The notes below the pieces were generated by a model, which worked only from the letters and a program-made list of their open reading frames with translations, was not told where the DNA came from and made no database searches. DNA of 5,461 nucleotides. Source: an uncultured Anaerolineales bacterium (lineage in GTDB: Bacteria > Chloroflexota > Anaerolineae > Anaerolineales > Villigracilaceae). Location of the stretch: positions 1 to 5,461 of the forward strand of contig CALLJA010000606.1 of assembly GCA_938008865.1 (NCBI GenBank), written 5' to 3'. Positions 5,270-5,461 of the stretch are shown here, piece after piece (the first letter of the stretch is position 1; the number at the start of each line of letters is the position of its first letter). The position numbers and the translations under genes are program-made.

Positions 5270-5461
5270 TTAAACGAGCGCCTTCTCTTCCATCTCGATG
5301 ATGCGTTCCAATTCGGCGGCCAGTTTTTCATCCAGCGGATCGGGCTGATGTTCAGCCAGCAGCTTGCGGGCTTTGTTCAGCGCCCAGTCGCGGGCGTCGT
5401 CCTTCTTCGTTTCCCATTCCGTGTACGGACGGCGGTCCATGAACTGCGGCAGGAACAGGTC
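5270..5461 (-). CDS. Trimethylamine methyltransferase (MttB) family protein, C-terminal end only
   Basis: The last 63 residues and TAA stop of a gene that enters from the right edge. The visible part, beginning DLFLPQFMDRRPYTEW and continuing through ALNKARKLLAEHQPDPLDEKL into an acidic helix, matches the typical tail of MttB-family proteins: a Phe/Pro-rich turn, 'DRR.Y..W', a helix of Ala/Arg/Lys, then 'L.EH.P.PL' and a final amphipathic helix. Members transfer methyl groups from methylated amines to a corrinoid protein; many bacterial members lack pyrrolysine and use betaines instead of trimethylamine. The residue that decides this lies outside the window, so the substrate is open. A corrinoid protein or methyltransferase partner would be expected upstream, beyond 5461. 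The assignment rests on tail pattern alone and is fairly, not fully, secure. Confidence 0.72.
   Translation of the reverse strand, partial: DLFLPQFMDRRPYTEWETKKDDARDWALNKARKLLAEHQPDPLDEKLAAELERIIEMEEKALV

Noticed and set aside
5230..5270. T-box riboswitch suggested by AGGATGGTAT on the minus strand
   Set aside because: The bases are just the centre of a perfect hairpin; the full T-box sequence, specifier stem and an aminoacyl-tRNA or amino-acid gene downstream are missing.

Overview
All six genes supported in this 5.46 kb window lie on the minus strand, so biological reading order runs from high to low coordinates. Coding density is high and base composition is G+C-rich. The lipoprotein with a Thr/Pro linker, the MttB-family protein and the general gene style resemble an anaerobic Chloroflexota (Anaerolineae-like) genome. 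That placement is an impression from protein style, not a proven assignment. I see no rRNA, tRNA, CRISPR array, transposase or phage gene.

Layout in transcription order: (1) 5461-5270, the C-terminal 63 residues of a trimethylamine methyltransferase (MttB) family protein, cut by the window edge. (2) A 168-bp intergenic region (5269-5102) with three consecutive stem-loops. (3) 5101-4043, a secreted lipoprotein alpha/beta hydrolase with a complete Ser/Asp/His triad, closed by a clean rho-independent terminator (4020-3996). (4) 3958-2939, a LacI-family repressor. (5) 2942-1938, a CaCA-family cation antiporter whose start codon overlaps the repressor stop codon (ATGA). (6) 1866-1276, a DUF5698/DUF2179 (UPF0316, YebE-like) membrane protein. 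(7) 1260-1, asparagine synthase (glutamine-hydrolysing), which runs off the left edge.

The most informative spot is the 37 bp between the hydrolase terminator and the repressor start. A -35 box (TTGAGT), a 17-bp spacer and an extended -10 box (TGG-TAAAAT) are followed after only 7 bases by the ATG of lacI, with no Shine-Dalgarno sequence. This predicts a leaderless transcript. The spacer holds a perfect 14-bp CG-centred palindrome, CCAAAACGTTTTGG, the classic shape of a LacI-family operator. The repressor therefore probably shuts its own promoter by blocking RNA polymerase between -35 and -10. Because lacI and the antiporter overlap by 4 bp and DUF2179 and asnB follow closely, the same switch may control an unusual set of genes: repressor, cation exchanger, membrane DUF2179 protein and asparagine synthetase, with no sugar-use gene in view.

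Nothing here is a clear new system. The self-operated leaderless repressor-antiporter unit and the stem-loop cluster upstream of the lipoprotein gene are the parts most worth a second look.
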